A stretch of 64,000 nt of DNA from positions 29,789-93,788 of the forward strand of contig JBBIUS010000001.1 in NCBI GenBank assembly GCA_037440105.1, written 5' to 3'. The position numbers were made by a program, and so were the translations under genes. The first letter of the stretch is position 1, and each line of letters begins with the position of its first letter. The notes below the pieces were generated by a model. That model did no database searches, was not told where the DNA came from, and worked only from the letters and a program-made list of their open reading frames with translations. Source of the DNA: JBBIUS01 sp037440105. Lineage in GTDB: Bacteria > Patescibacteriota > Patescibacteriia > XYB2-FULL-38-15. This document shows positions 42,516 to 51,206 of the stretch, piece by piece.

Positions 42516-42701
42516 CTACCAGCTTGATTTCATAACGCCAGGAATTTCACCTTTATTTGCTAGTTCCCTAAAACAAATCCTACATAAATCAAATTGACGC
42601 ATGTAGCCTCTTTTTCTTCCGCAGCGCCAACATCTCCTTACGATCCTAGTGCTGAATTTTGGTTTTTTCTTTGATTTTGCTATTTGAGCTTCGGTTGCCA
42701 T
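42516..42701 (-). CDS. rpsZ: 30S ribosomal protein uS14, zinc-binding type
   Basis: A 61-residue short-form uS14 with the zinc motif CWRCGRKRGYMRQFDLCRIC. The conserved end is LANKGEIPGVMKSSW. This zinc form occurs in many thermophiles, Firmicutes and candidate-phyla bacteria. It sits between rplE and rpsH as usual. Confidence 0.96.
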   Translation of the reverse strand: MATEAQIAKSKKKPKFSTRIVRRCWRCGRKRGYMRQFDLCRICFRELANKGEIPGVMKSSW

Positions 42702-42739
42702 CTCTTTTTAGTGTTAAATTTTTATTAAATAAAATAACT

Positions 42740-43282
42740 CTATTTTTGTCTAAAGGGAAATCCTAATAATCTCAGTAACTCAAGGCCCTCTTCTTTTGAT
42801 TTAGCCGTTGTCTTGACAATTACTTGCAAACCATGAATTTTTTCGACCTCATCGGGTTTAATTTCAGGAAAACAAATATTCTCTCTAAAGCCAATGGACA
42901 AGTTACCATTTTGATCCATGGCTTTTTGCGAAAGCCCTCGAAAATCTCTTACTCGCGGCAAAGCAACATTTATTAACTTGTCAACGAAATCATACATTCT
43001 GTCTCCGCGAAGGGTAGCCATCATTCCAACAACCATCCCCTTTCTAATTTTAAAATTAGAAATAGATTTTTTAGCCTTTGTTTTCAATGGGTATTGGCCA
43101 GTAATTTTTAAAACAGTCTCTTCTGCGATTTCTATAAATTTTGGATCCTTTAAATTTTGACTTAGGCCAATGTGAACAACTACCTTTTCCAACTTTGGCA
43201 CAGCTAAATTATTTTTGTAGCCAAATTTTTCTTTTAAGGCAGGAACAATTTCTTTTAGATATTTTTCTTTTAAGCGAGACAT
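42740..43282 (-). CDS. rplE: 50S ribosomal protein uL5
   Basis: A 180-residue 5S rRNA-binding protein with VPKLEKVVVHIGL, KAKKSISNFKIRKGM, ALPRVRDFRGL and the C-terminal GLQVIVKTTAKSKEEGLELLRLLGFPF, cited as VKTTAKSKEEGLELLRLLGF. Its length is normal. A heptad repeat (43290-43330) separates it from rplX and ends close to its start codon. Confidence 0.96.
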   Translation of the reverse strand: MSRLKEKYLKEIVPALKEKFGYKNNLAVPKLEKVVVHIGLSQNLKDPKFIEIAEETVLKITGQYPLKTKAKKSISNFKIRKGMVVGMMATLRGDRMYDFVDKLINVALPRVRDFRGLSQKAMDQNGNLSIGFRENICFPEIKPDEVEKIHGLQVIVKTTAKSKEEGLELLRLLGFPFRQK

Positions 43283-43287
43283 GTATT

Positions 43288-43330
43288 TTAACTATTAACT
43301 ATTAACAATTGACTATTGACTATTAACTTA
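43288..43330. repeat. Period-7 tract between rplX and rplE (TTAACTA)
   Basis: Heptads TTAACTA, TTAACTA, TTAACAA, TTGACTA, TTGACTA and TTAACTT follow one another, running into the end of rplX. Even the ribosomal operon is thus touched by these repeats. Confidence 0.7.
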
Positions 43331-43634
43331 TTATTTCTTTGCATTTTTTACAGAGACGAACTTTTTTCTTGTTTTCTAAAATTTTATAACCAACCCTTGT
43401 TTGTTTGTTACATTTAGGACAAACTAACATTATGTTAGAAATATCCAAAGGAGCAGGAAATTGGATTCTTTGGCCTTTTTCTCCGGCTCGGCGGGGTTTT
43501 ACGTGTTTTATCAAAAGATTTAGCCCTTCAACAACAACTTTATTCTTTTCTGGCATAACTTGCAAAACTTTTCCCCCTTTTCCTTTGTCTTTTCCGGCAA
43601 TTATTTTTACTTTGTCTCCTTTTTTAATTTTCAT
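43323..43634 (-). CDS. rplX: 50S ribosomal protein uL24
   Basis: A 103-residue protein that helps start 50S assembly. It opens MKIKKGDKVKIIAGKDKGKGG, cited as KKGDKVKIIAGKDKGKGG, the KOW motif, and carries cysteines in CPKCNKQTRVGYK and RLCKKCKE, the zinc pair frequent in bacterial uL24. It lies downstream of rplN across a 146-base gap. Confidence 0.96.
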   Translation of the reverse strand: MKIKKGDKVKIIAGKDKGKGGKVLQVMPEKNKVVVEGLNLLIKHVKPRRAGEKGQRIQFPAPLDISNIMLVCPKCNKQTRVGYKILENKKKVRLCKKCKEIIS

Positions 43635-43780
43635 ATAACACGAATTATTGTGAATTTTTGCTGCTTGTAAACAATTTTAAATTATTTTCATTACAATTAA
43701 TCAATTACTGTTCCTCCAGCGCGCCCTCGCGAATTAAGGCGAATTTACTTTTATTCGTTTAAACGCTCATTGATTCGCGG
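43635..43780. other. Spacer between rplN and rplX
   Basis: A gap of 146 bases, long for this cluster. It contains an imperfect inverted repeat of CGCGAAT and ATTCGCG units with GAATTTAC/TTATTCG between. No gene is visible. Confidence 0.4.
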
Positions 43781-44152
43781 TTACAGTACTTCTGGCGCTA
43801 AAGAAATTATTTTTGTAAAATTTTTATTTCGAAGCTCTCGAGCCACTGGTCCAAAAATACGGCTTCCTTTTGGTTCTTTGCTTTTTTTATCAATAATTAC
43901 TGCTGCATTATCATCAAATCGAATATATGTGCCATCCGGCCGCCGTAACTCCTTTTTGGTTCTAATAATAACAGCAGAGACAATATCACTTTTCTTAACT
44001 AAGCCGTGCGGGACAGCTTCTTTGACAACGCAAGTTATAATATCTCCGATTTTAGCATATCTTTTCTTATAACCGCCTAAAACTCTAATACATTGGAGTT
44101 TTTTTGCTCCTGTATTATCTGCCACTTTTAACATTGTTCGATGTTGTATCAT
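43781..44152 (-). CDS. rplN: 50S ribosomal protein uL14
   Basis: A 123-residue protein with MIQHRTMLKVADNTGAKKLQ at the start, GDIITCVVKEAVPHGLVKKSDIV, cited as VVKEAVPHGLVKKSD, and the closing GSRIFGPVARELRNKNFTKIISLAPEVL, cited as RIFGPVARELRNKNF. It is fully typical in length. Confidence 0.97.
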   Translation of the reverse strand: MIQHRTMLKVADNTGAKKLQCIRVLGGYKKRYAKIGDIITCVVKEAVPHGLVKKSDIVSAVIIRTKKELRRPDGTYIRFDDNAAVIIDKKSKEPKGSRIFGPVARELRNKNFTKIISLAPEVL

Positions 44153-44189
44153 ACTAGTCTTATTTACTTTGATAATCTCATCATTCTAT

Positions 44190-44447
44190 TTAAGCTTGTT
44201 TAACTATTTTAAGCAATCTCCATCTTTTAGTACGCGATAATGGTCTACATTCTTCAAAAAGCACGATATCGCCGACCTTACATTCGTTTTTCTCGTCGTG
44301 TATTTTATATCGTTTACTTACTTTATATCGTTTTTTATATTTTGGATGCGCCTTCAACCGCTCAACTAATACCACAGCAGTTTTCTGAGGTTTATCAGAC
44401 ACCACTCTCCCTTTAAAAGTTCTTCTTATTTTAGATTCTTTTTCCAT
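44190..44447 (-). CDS. rpsQ: 30S ribosomal protein uS17
   Basis: An 85-residue OB-fold protein with FKGRVVSDKPQKTAVVLVER, HPKYKKRYKVSKRYKIHDEKN, cited as KRYKVSKRYKIHDE, and ECRPLSRTKRWRLLKIV. It begins two bases after rpmC, indicating translational coupling. Confidence 0.96.
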   Translation of the reverse strand: MEKESKIRRTFKGRVVSDKPQKTAVVLVERLKAHPKYKKRYKVSKRYKIHDEKNECKVGDIVLFEECRPLSRTKRWRLLKIVKQA

Positions 44448-44449
44448 AA

Positions 44450-44644
44450 TTATTTTTTATTTTTAGACTCTTTTAAAACAGTTAAAATTTGGGCAATTAA
44501 TCTTTTAATTTTGCGGACTTCTCTTACATTTTTAACTTGCTTTGCAAAAATTTTAAATCTTAAATCTCTGAGCTTTTCACGAGAAGTGAAAAGAAGTCTA
44601 TTTAATTCTTTTTCTGATTTTCCGCGCAGTTCTTTAATTTCCAT
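44450..44644 (-). CDS. rpmC: 50S ribosomal protein uL29
   Basis: A 64-residue two-helix protein at the tunnel exit. It opens MEIKELRGKSEKELNRLLFT and continues LRDLRFKIFAKQVKNVREVR. The second helix region is standard. It stands six bases after rplP. Confidence 0.95.
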   Translation of the reverse strand: MEIKELRGKSEKELNRLLFTSREKLRDLRFKIFAKQVKNVREVRKIKRLIAQILTVLKESKNKK

Positions 44645-44650
44645 AATCGA

Positions 44651-45061
44651 TTATTTAATCACAAAAGTAGTTTTAACTGACAACTTATGCCCAGCTAACC
44701 TCATCGCCTCTCTTGCCGTCTCTTCGGAAACACCATCCATTTCAAATAAAATCATGCCAGGTTTTACAACGGCCACATAATGATCAACAGAACCTTTACC
44801 GCCACCCATTGGAACTTCAGCCCCCTTAGTGGTCACGGGTTTATCTGGAAAAATTCTAATCCAAATTTTCCCCCCTTTTTTAAGGAATTTTGTAATTGAA
44901 CGTCTTGCTGCTTCTATCTGGCGAGAAGTAATCCAACCGTGCTCTTTTGATTTCAAACCAAAACTGCCAAAACTAATTTCAATCTTCCCTGAGGCTTTTC
45001 CTAAACCCCGACGGCGCCCTTTAAACATTTTTCTATATTTAACTTTTTTCGGCATCAACAT
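44651..45061 (-). CDS. rplP: 50S ribosomal protein uL16
   Basis: A 136-residue protein near the A site. It shows MPKKVKYRKMFKGRRRG, FGLKSKEHGWITSRQIEAAR and IRIFPDKPVTTKGAEVPMGGGKG, cited as IFPDKPVTTKGAEVPMGGGK. The true start may be the second Met (45055), which is the usual family start. It stands 20 bases after rpsC. Confidence 0.96.
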   Translation of the reverse strand: MLMPKKVKYRKMFKGRRRGLGKASGKIEISFGSFGLKSKEHGWITSRQIEAARRSITKFLKKGGKIWIRIFPDKPVTTKGAEVPMGGGKGSVDHYVAVVKPGMILFEMDGVSEETAREAMRLAGHKLSVKTTFVIK

Positions 45062-45081
45062 AAAGTTTTATTTTACTTTTT

Positions 45082-45729
45082 TCACTTTTTAAAAATCTCT
45101 CCGCGATAAATCCAAATCTTTAAACCAACTGAACCATAAACAGTTTGTGCGGCTCCTCGGGCATAATCAATGTCAGCCCTTAAAGTATGAAGTGGAATTT
45201 TACCCCAAGAAAGCGTTTCTTCTCTCGCAATTTCAGCTCCGTCAAGCCTACCAGAAATAGTCACTTTCACCCCCTGCGCCCCGGCTTTTTCAACGCGGCT
45301 TATAGCTTGCTTAATTACTCTTCGGAAAGGAACTCTTTTTTCAATATCAGCAATCATATTTTGCAAAACTATCTCTGCGTTAAGACTTGGATTAGGCACT
45401 TCTAAAATATTTAAATTGAAATTTATTTTTTTATTTAAAAATTTTTGCTTAAGCTTCTTTTTTAATTCCTCTGCGCCAGCTCCTGCGCGACCAATAATAA
45501 TACCTGGTTTTGAAGAATGAATAATTACCGTAAGGGAATTTCTAGATCGCTCAATTTCAACCTTAGCAACACCGCAATCCTTAAGTTCTCTTTTTATGAA
45601 ATTTCTGATCTGAATATCCTGCTTTAGGTATTCCTTGAATTCTTTTTTAGTTGAAAACCACTTCGAATTCCAGGTATAAATCTGGCTTTCCCCTGTTCTG
45701 AAAATTTTTGGATTAACTTTTTGTCCCAT
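45082..45729 (-). CDS. rpsC: 30S ribosomal protein uS3
   Basis: A 215-residue protein with MGQKVNPKIFRTG, a KH domain (SSKPGIIIGRAGAGAEELKKKL, cited as SKPGIIIGRAGAGAEEL) and the C-terminal GRLDGAEIAREETLSWGKIPLHTLRADIDY, cited as GRLDGAEIAREETLSWGKIP. The usual acidic tail is short. It takes part in mRNA entry. Confidence 0.96.
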   Translation of the reverse strand: MGQKVNPKIFRTGESQIYTWNSKWFSTKKEFKEYLKQDIQIRNFIKRELKDCGVAKVEIERSRNSLTVIIHSSKPGIIIGRAGAGAEELKKKLKQKFLNKKINFNLNILEVPNPSLNAEIVLQNMIADIEKRVPFRRVIKQAISRVEKAGAQGVKVTISGRLDGAEIAREETLSWGKIPLHTLRADIDYARGAAQTVYGSVGLKIWIYRGEIFKK

Positions 45730-45775
45730 GTTACTTACAACCTATAATGGTTGAGATTAATTGTTAATATTTTAT

Positions 45776-46315
45776 TTATCCTGTTTTCCGACTGAAAATT
45801 TTCTTAAAAAACCCTCTTGCTTTATATTGCTTTGGAATTTCCTTTTCTTCCGGCCTTTTAGCTTCTTCTAATTTTTCTAAAATTTTCTTTTCCTTTGCAA
45901 AAGATTTAAAAGTTGAAACAACCGGCAATTTTTCTTTTTCTTCACTTTTTGGCAATTCACCTTTAAAAGAAACTTTGCTTTTCTTTCTCTCATCCAAAAC
46001 TACAGCGATGTGAGACGATCTCTTACGAATAGGCGTCGCTCTCCCAAAGGCCTTTGGTTGCCATCGTTTCAAAGTTGGCCCACCATTTACTTGAATCTCT
46101 TTTATATATAAATTTTCTTTTTTTAACTTAAAATTATTTAAAGCATTAGCCACTGCTGATTTAAGCAACTTTAAAACAGGCTCCGCAGCAATTTTATTCA
46201 TAAACCTTAATTGATTTTCAGCTTCTTCAACATCTAAACCGCGAATTAAATCCGCAACCAATCTTACTTTCCTCGGCGACATTCGAATATATTTTACTTG
46301 CGCTTTTATTGCCAT
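45776..46315 (-). CDS. rplV: 50S ribosomal protein uL22 with C-terminal extension
   Basis: A 179-residue uL22, about 70 longer than usual. The core shows KYIRMSPRKVRLVADLIRG, LLKSAVANALNNF and GPTLKRWQPKAFGRATPIRKRSSHIAVVL, cited as RWQPKAFGRATPIRKRSSHI. From about residue 112 a Lys/Glu-rich extension follows (KSEEKEKLPVVSTFK and on), ending FFKKIFSRKTG. Extensions of this kind occur on ribosomal proteins of this lineage; a role in subunit architecture is inferred. Confidence 0.95.
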   Translation of the reverse strand: MAIKAQVKYIRMSPRKVRLVADLIRGLDVEEAENQLRFMNKIAAEPVLKLLKSAVANALNNFKLKKENLYIKEIQVNGGPTLKRWQPKAFGRATPIRKRSSHIAVVLDERKKSKVSFKGELPKSEEKEKLPVVSTFKSFAKEKKILEKLEEAKRPEEKEIPKQYKARGFFKKIFSRKTG

Positions 46316-46335
46316 AAAAATTTTAGTTTAAATCA

Positions 46336-46674
46336 TTACTTCTTTTCAGTTGAAGTTTTTTCAGCACTGGCAGCGGCTTTAGCAGCTTCAGCCTGCTTTT
46401 GTTCGAGATCTCTTTGCATGCGACCTCCGTGTTTTATAAACTTTCGCGTAGGGGCAAACTCACCCAATTTATGTCCAATCATATCTTCGATAATAAATAC
46501 GGGGACATGAATCTTTCCGTTGTGCACGCCAATTGTAAAACCAACCATTTCTGGCGTTATTGTCGAAGCCCGAGACCACGTCTTTATCACTGTCTTGTCT
46601 CCCGGTTTCAACTTTAAAATTTTTGCAAGTAATTTTTGGTCAACAAACGGACCTTTTTTAAGACTTCTTGGCAT
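46336..46674 (-). CDS. rpsS: 30S ribosomal protein uS19
   Basis: A 112-residue protein with MPRSLKKGPFVDQKLLAKI, TWSRASTITPEMVGFTIGVHNG and GHKLGEFAPTRKFIKHGG. An Ala/Lys-rich tail of about 20 residues extends the usual 92. It stands 30 bases after rplB. Confidence 0.96.
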   Translation of the reverse strand: MPRSLKKGPFVDQKLLAKILKLKPGDKTVIKTWSRASTITPEMVGFTIGVHNGKIHVPVFIIEDMIGHKLGEFAPTRKFIKHGGRMQRDLEQKQAEAAKAAASAEKTSTEKK

Positions 46675-46704
46675 AAATTTTATAATCTGTCAATTTTATA
46701 CTTT

Positions 46705-47532
46705 TTATTTTCTCCTTTTTAAAATAAGTTTATCGCTCCATTTATCTTTTTTTCTGGTCCTAACGCCAAGAGCATGTTTGCCCCAGAGAGTCTTAGGAAA
46801 TTTAAGACCTATCGGAGAAACCCCTTCGCCTCCTCCGTGCGGATGATCTACCGGATTCATTGCCTTCCCGCGCACAGACGGCCTTATACCCCTTAAGCGC
46901 ATTCGACCAGCCTTTCCCCACCTTATCAAGCGCCTATCAGAAGCACTAACCTGACCAATCGTTGCCGCACAATTTTTAGGGACCAATCTGATTTCTCCAG
47001 AAGGAAGTTTTAGCTGAGCATAATTATTCTCAACCGCTATTAATTGTACTCCTAAACCCGCTCCTCGAGCTATTTTTCCCCCTTCGCCTGGCTGAATTTC
47101 AACGTTGCAAACCATTGTCCCAATCGGAATGTGCTCTAAGGGCATTCTATTTCCTAATTTGTATTCTATTTTAGATTTTGAAGAAATGATTTCGTCGCCT
47201 ACCTTTAACCCAAGCGGCGCTAAAACATATCGTTTTTCCTCGTCAGGATACTGAACTAAGGCAATACGAGCGCTGCGATTTGGATCATATTCTATGGCAA
47301 CAACTTTAGCGGGCAAATCAAACTTGTCTTGTTTGAAATCAACAATTCTAATATATCTTTTTACCCCGCCGCCTCGGTGGCGAACTGTAATTTTACCGCC
47401 TGATCGACCGGCTTTGTTTTTTTTAATAAAAATCAAATTTTTCTCAGGTTCAAATTTAGTAATATCTTCAAAATCATCAACTGATGATTTCCGGCGGCCG
47501 GCGCTTGTTGGCTTGTAAATTTTAATCGGCAT
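46705..47532 (-). CDS. rplB: 50S ribosomal protein uL2
   Basis: A 275-residue protein needed for peptidyl transfer and subunit joining. It shows KPTSAGRRKSSVDDF, GGGVKRYIRIVDFKQDK, the VEIQPGEGGKIARGAGLGVQ motif, and GKAMNPVDHPHGGGEGVSPIG with the histidine near the active centre. The length is normal. Confidence 0.97.
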   Translation of the reverse strand: MPIKIYKPTSAGRRKSSVDDFEDITKFEPEKNLIFIKKNKAGRSGGKITVRHRGGGVKRYIRIVDFKQDKFDLPAKVVAIEYDPNRSARIALVQYPDEEKRYVLAPLGLKVGDEIISSKSKIEYKLGNRMPLEHIPIGTMVCNVEIQPGEGGKIARGAGLGVQLIAVENNYAQLKLPSGEIRLVPKNCAATIGQVSASDRRLIRWGKAGRMRLRGIRPSVRGKAMNPVDHPHGGGEGVSPIGLKFPKTLWGKHALGVRTRKKDKWSDKLILKRRK

Positions 47533-47578
47533 ACTTTTAAAATCTTTTGCGAAACGATTTTAACAAGATTCGCAAAAA

Positions 47579-47992
47579 TTAGATCTTTTCTTTAACCCCC
47601 TCATAAACCTCAATTTTTTCTCCCGGCTTTAAGGTAATTATTGCTTTTTTCCAATTTTTAGTTCTGCCAGAAGACCTTCCATATCTAACTTTTTTACCTT
47701 TCACTTTTATAATATTGATACTTGCTGGCTTTATTTTATAAACACTCTCAAAGGCTTTAGCAACCTCGATCTTATTTGCTTTTTTAGCTATCTCAAAAAT
47801 ATATTGATTATATTGGCCAAGAAAAGAAGCTTTTTCAGTAATCAAAGGTTTAAGTAAAATATTTTGGACTCCCTTGAACTCTTTTCTTTCATAAACTTTT
47901 ACTTTCTTAGCCTCCTCTTTCTTAACCTCTGCTTTTTCTTTTTTGGGCGTTAAAATAACTTTTCTTTTTTTAAAAATATCAAACACTTTCAT
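47579..47992 (-). CDS. rplW: 50S ribosomal protein uL23 with N-terminal extension
   Basis: A 137-residue uL23, about 40 longer than usual. The first 45 residues are lysine-rich (KKRKVILTPKKEKAEVKKEE and on), then the core starts NILLKPLITEKASFLGQYNQYIFEIAKKANK, cited as LLKPLITEKASFLGQYNQYI. The conserved close is GKKVRYGRSSGRTKNWKKA. uL23 docks SRP and trigger factor at the tunnel exit. Confidence 0.94.
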   Translation of the reverse strand: MKVFDIFKKRKVILTPKKEKAEVKKEEAKKVKVYERKEFKGVQNILLKPLITEKASFLGQYNQYIFEIAKKANKIEVAKAFESVYKIKPASINIIKVKGKKVRYGRSSGRTKNWKKAIITLKPGEKIEVYEGVKEKI

Positions 47993-48006
47993 ATCTTAAT
48001 AAATTC

Positions 48007-48642
48007 TTAATAACTTTTTAGTTTGGTTTCTATTGCTTTAACAACTTCAGGCGTTGTGAGAAGATAATCGTAATTTAACAAATCATAAATATTCAAATTC
48101 CTTGCCTCAATGGTAAAAACTTTGGGCAAATTCGCAGCTGATTTTATAATTTTAAAATCCCTGTCTGTAATAGCGATCATCACTGATTTCTCTTTGCAAG
48201 GTAAGTTCTCTAAAATTTTTACTAACAGCTTGGTTTTTATTTGGGGCAACTTTAACTGATCAAGGAGTAACAATTTCTCATTTGCCACTTTATCAGAAAG
48301 GCACATGATTAAAGCTTTCCTTTTCATTTTTTTATTTATTTTTTTCTTAAAATTTCTTTCCTTTGTCGGACCAAAAGTTACTCCGCCTCCGCGCCAAAGA
48401 GGAGAACGAATAGAGCCATGGCGAGCCCGGCCGGTTCCTTTCTGCCGCCATGGTTTCTTCCCCCCGCCTCTTACCTCACCTCGGTCTTTAGTATGAGCTA
48501 AAACCTGTCGTACATTCGCTTTATCTGTAACCAACACTTGATGGACTAAACCTGGCTTAATTTCAACGCCAAACACAGCTGGATCAAGATTTTCTTCTCC
48601 AACCACCTCCCCTTTCATATTGTAAACTTTCACTTTTAGCAT
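48007..48642 (-). CDS. rplD: 50S ribosomal protein uL4
   Basis: A 211-residue protein with the conserved loop KPWRQKGTGRARHGSIRSPLWRGGGVTFGP, cited as RQKGTGRARHGSIRSPLWRG, and a C-terminal Rossmann-like part. In E. coli uL4 represses the S10 operon by acting on its leader; here a hairpin lies between rpsJ and rplC. It stands 22 bases after rplC. Confidence 0.96.
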   Translation of the reverse strand: MLKVKVYNMKGEVVGEENLDPAVFGVEIKPGLVHQVLVTDKANVRQVLAHTKDRGEVRGGGKKPWRQKGTGRARHGSIRSPLWRGGGVTFGPTKERNFKKKINKKMKRKALIMCLSDKVANEKLLLLDQLKLPQIKTKLLVKILENLPCKEKSVMIAITDRDFKIIKSAANLPKVFTIEARNLNIYDLLNYDYLLTTPEVVKAIETKLKSY

Positions 48643-48664
48643 AATTAATTACATCTTTAAAATT

Positions 48665-49267
48665 TTACTGGACGATCAAAACTAAAGCGCCTTTTGCACC
48701 AGGGACTGCTCCTTTTAAAGCCAAAATATTTTTTCCCGCATCCACTTCAATCACTTCTAAATTTTTGACAGTCACGCGCTCACCGCCCATTCTTCCTGCC
48801 ATCTTTAATCCTTTAAAAACGCGCTGAATTCCGCCTGAACCAATTGAGCCGGGCATTCTTTCTGCATCTTTGTGTCCGTGACTCGGCGGATGGCCATGGA
48901 AACCGTGGCGTTTTACAACTCCAGCGAATCCCTTCCCCTTTGAAGTGCCAATAATTTTTACTTTATCGCCGGGCGAAAAAATATTTACCCCGATTTCTTG
49001 ACCTTTTTTATATTCTCCCAATTCTTCCATCCTAATTTCTCTCAAATAACGAAAATTGCCTAATTCTTTTAAATGCCCAGCAAGTGGTTTATTAACTTTA
49101 CGTTTTAAACCAAAGCCTATTTGAACAGCATTATAGCCGTCTTTTTCTTTGGTTTTTATTTGGGTTATTTTACATGGCCCAGCTGCAACTAAAGTCACAG
49201 GAATAACTGTGCCGTTCTCCTTGAATCTTTGCGACATTTCTAATTTTTCTCCTAAAATAAATTTCAT
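48665..49267 (-). CDS. rplC: 50S ribosomal protein uL3
   Basis: A 200-residue protein with MKFILGEKLEMSQRF, the central loop GTSKGKGFAGVVKRHGFHG and GHPPSHGHKDAERMPGSIG, cited separately, and GRMGGERVTVKNLEVIEV. It is the first gene after the rpsJ-rplC hairpin. Confidence 0.96.
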   Translation of the reverse strand: MKFILGEKLEMSQRFKENGTVIPVTLVAAGPCKITQIKTKEKDGYNAVQIGFGLKRKVNKPLAGHLKELGNFRYLREIRMEELGEYKKGQEIGVNIFSPGDKVKIIGTSKGKGFAGVVKRHGFHGHPPSHGHKDAERMPGSIGSGGIQRVFKGLKMAGRMGGERVTVKNLEVIEVDAGKNILALKGAVPGAKGALVLIVQ

Positions 49268-49572
49268 AGATAATAGAAATTTGAATTTGAGAGAAGGCTA
49301 AAACTGATTCTACCACTATCTACTCACTTCTGCATTCTAAAAATAAAAACCAGAAGTTAAATTTTTTTTAAATTTAACTTCCAGCCTTTAATTTTAATAT
49401 TCAAATTAAGGCAGTTTAATCGTAATTAATTGTTAAATCTCCTCTGCAACTTTGGAAATCATAGAGGTTTTGTCCCCTTCCATCGCTTTTTTCGCTTAAA
49501 AAATCAACAACTCAATTATCTCTTTTTAAGAAAAGGAACATCTTTCTCTATTTTTCTTCAGTTGCTTTTATT
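49268..49572 (-). promoter_or_regulatory. 305-base leader-like spacer between rpsJ and rplC
   Basis: This is the longest gap in the ribosomal cluster. On the minus strand it holds a 10-codon open frame starting MFLFLKRD, a 16-codon frame starting MEGDKTSMISKVAEE whose mRNA forms a hairpin between CCTCT and AGAGG, and then a strong hairpin with U-rich tail. The layout is reminiscent of a leader controlling the rplC-led part of the operon, but no known uL4 leader motif was recognised. Confidence 0.45.
49339..49382 (-). terminator. Internal terminator or attenuator upstream of rplC
   Basis: GAAGTTAAATTT (49381-49370) pairs perfectly with AAATTTAACTTC (49364-49353) on the minus strand. TGGTTTTTATTTTT follows. 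It lies 85 bases before rplC. Confidence 0.7.
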
Positions 49573-49926
49573 TTACATTTTTATCTCTACATCAACCCCA
49601 GAAGGCAAACTTAAATTTGTCAGAGCATCAATAGTCTTTGCCGTAGGCTCTAAGATATCAACCAATCTCTTATGTATTCTGGTTTCGTACTGTTCGCGCG
49701 AATCTTTATGAACAAAAGTTGACCGGTTTACTGTATATTTCTTAATCTCAGTTGGCAAAGGGATCGGCCCAGAAATTTGAGCCCCAGTTCGTTCAGCAGT
49801 TTCAATAATCAGCCTTGTCGATTGGTCAATAATCTTATGGTCAAAGGCCTTGATTTTGATTCTGACCTTCTGCTTAACTTCCACCTGGCTTTCTTTTTCA
49901 GTCTTTTTAGAGTTTTCCATTTTCAA
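49573..49926 (-). CDS. rpsJ: 30S ribosomal protein uS10
   Basis: A 117-residue protein, about 15 longer than usual at the N-terminus (MENSKKTEKESQVEVKQK is the charged extension). The core shows RIKIKAFDHKIIDQSTRLI, GPIPLPTEIKKYTVNRSTFV and QYETRIHKRLVDI. The true start may be the MKMENSKK ATG or a few codons later. It directly follows tuf. Confidence 0.95.
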   Translation of the reverse strand: MKMENSKKTEKESQVEVKQKVRIKIKAFDHKIIDQSTRLIIETAERTGAQISGPIPLPTEIKKYTVNRSTFVHKDSREQYETRIHKRLVDILEPTAKTIDALTNLSLPSGVDVEIKM

Positions 49927-49941
49927 TAAACGTTATTCATT

Positions 49942-51132
49942 TTATTTTATAATTTTAGTAACCACGCCTGCGCCAACTGTTTTCCCACCCTCTCTTATAG
50001 CGAATCTTTGTTTTTCCTCTAAAGCAACTGGGGTAATAAGTTTAATTTTCAGATTAACTGTGTCACCTGGCATAACCATTTCTGTGCCGGCTGGCAATTC
50101 TATTTCACCAGTAACATCAGTGGTTCTGATATAAAATTGAGGTTTATAACCTTTGAAAAATGGTTTGTGGCGCCCCCCTTCTTCTTTTGTCAAAGCATAA
50201 ACTTCTGCTTCAAATTCTTCATGGGGAGTCACTGTCCCTGGTTTTGCTAAAACTTGCCCGCGCTCAACATCTTCTTTTTTGGTGCCGCGTAAAAGAATTC
50301 CAGCATTATCGCCAGCCCTACCTTCGTCTAAGGCTTTATTAAACATTTCAATACCTGTTACTACTGTTTTTTGAGTCTGGCGCAATCCGACTATTTCTAC
50401 TTCATCGTTCAATTTTACAACACCTCTTTCAATTCTCCCTGTAACAACAGTCCCCCTTCCTTCAATTGAAAAAATATCTTCGATTGGCATTAAGAATGGC
50501 TTATCGGTTTCGCGGGCCGGTTCTGGAATATATTCATCCAAAGTCTTTACTAATTCTAAAATCGGCTTGGCTGCCTCTTCATCAGAAGGATTTTGAACTG
50601 CCTTTAAGGCAGAGCCGCGAATGATTGGCGTTGTATCACCAGGAAATTGATATTTTTTAAGCAAATCTCTTATTTCTTCTTCTACCAAATCAATTAATTC
50701 TTTATCCTCAACCATGTCAACTTTATTTAGAAAAACAACAATATAAGGTACACCAACCTGACGGGCTAAAAGAATATGCTCTCTAGTTTGAGGCATTGGG
50801 CCATCGGTTGCTGAGACAACCAAAATCGCTCCGTCCATCTGGGCCGCGCCAGTAATCATATTTTTGATATAGTCAGCATGCCCTGGACAATCAACATGAG
50901 CATAGTGTCTTTTTTCTGACTCATACTCAACGTGAGCCGTGGCAATAGTAATGCCTCTTGCTTTTTCTTCAGGCGCATTGTCAATCTGATCAACATTTTT
51001 ATCTTGGGCTTTCATACCTTTAGCCCGAAGAACCTGAAGAATCGCCGCAGTTAAAGTTGTTTTTCCATGGTCAACATGGCCAATTGTTCCCACATTAACA
51101 TGTGGTTTAACTCTTTCAAATTTTTCTGCCAT
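49942..51132 (-). CDS. tuf: Elongation factor Tu
   Basis: A 396-residue GTPase delivering aminoacyl-tRNA. G1 GHVDHGKTT, G2 RGITI, G3 DCPGHADY, G4 NKVD and G5 SALK are present, and domains 2 and 3 are complete up to GVVTKIIK. AGGAG lies seven to eight bases before the ATG. It has a likely promoter of its own at 51207-51236. The order rpsL-rpsG-fusA-tuf-rpsJ is the classic str-S10 fusion. Confidence 0.97.
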   Translation of the reverse strand: MAEKFERVKPHVNVGTIGHVDHGKTTLTAAILQVLRAKGMKAQDKNVDQIDNAPEEKARGITIATAHVEYESEKRHYAHVDCPGHADYIKNMITGAAQMDGAILVVSATDGPMPQTREHILLARQVGVPYIVVFLNKVDMVEDKELIDLVEEEIRDLLKKYQFPGDTTPIIRGSALKAVQNPSDEEAAKPILELVKTLDEYIPEPARETDKPFLMPIEDIFSIEGRGTVVTGRIERGVVKLNDEVEIVGLRQTQKTVVTGIEMFNKALDEGRAGDNAGILLRGTKKEDVERGQVLAKPGTVTPHEEFEAEVYALTKEEGGRHKPFFKGYKPQFYIRTTDVTGEIELPAGTEMVMPGDTVNLKIKLITPVALEEKQRFAIREGGKTVGAGVVTKIIK

Positions 51133-51206
51133 AATATTTTTACTCCTTTTGCGATTTGTGTTTTATTTTTCACAATCGCTTTTTAACTAATTATTATTAA
51201 TTTATT

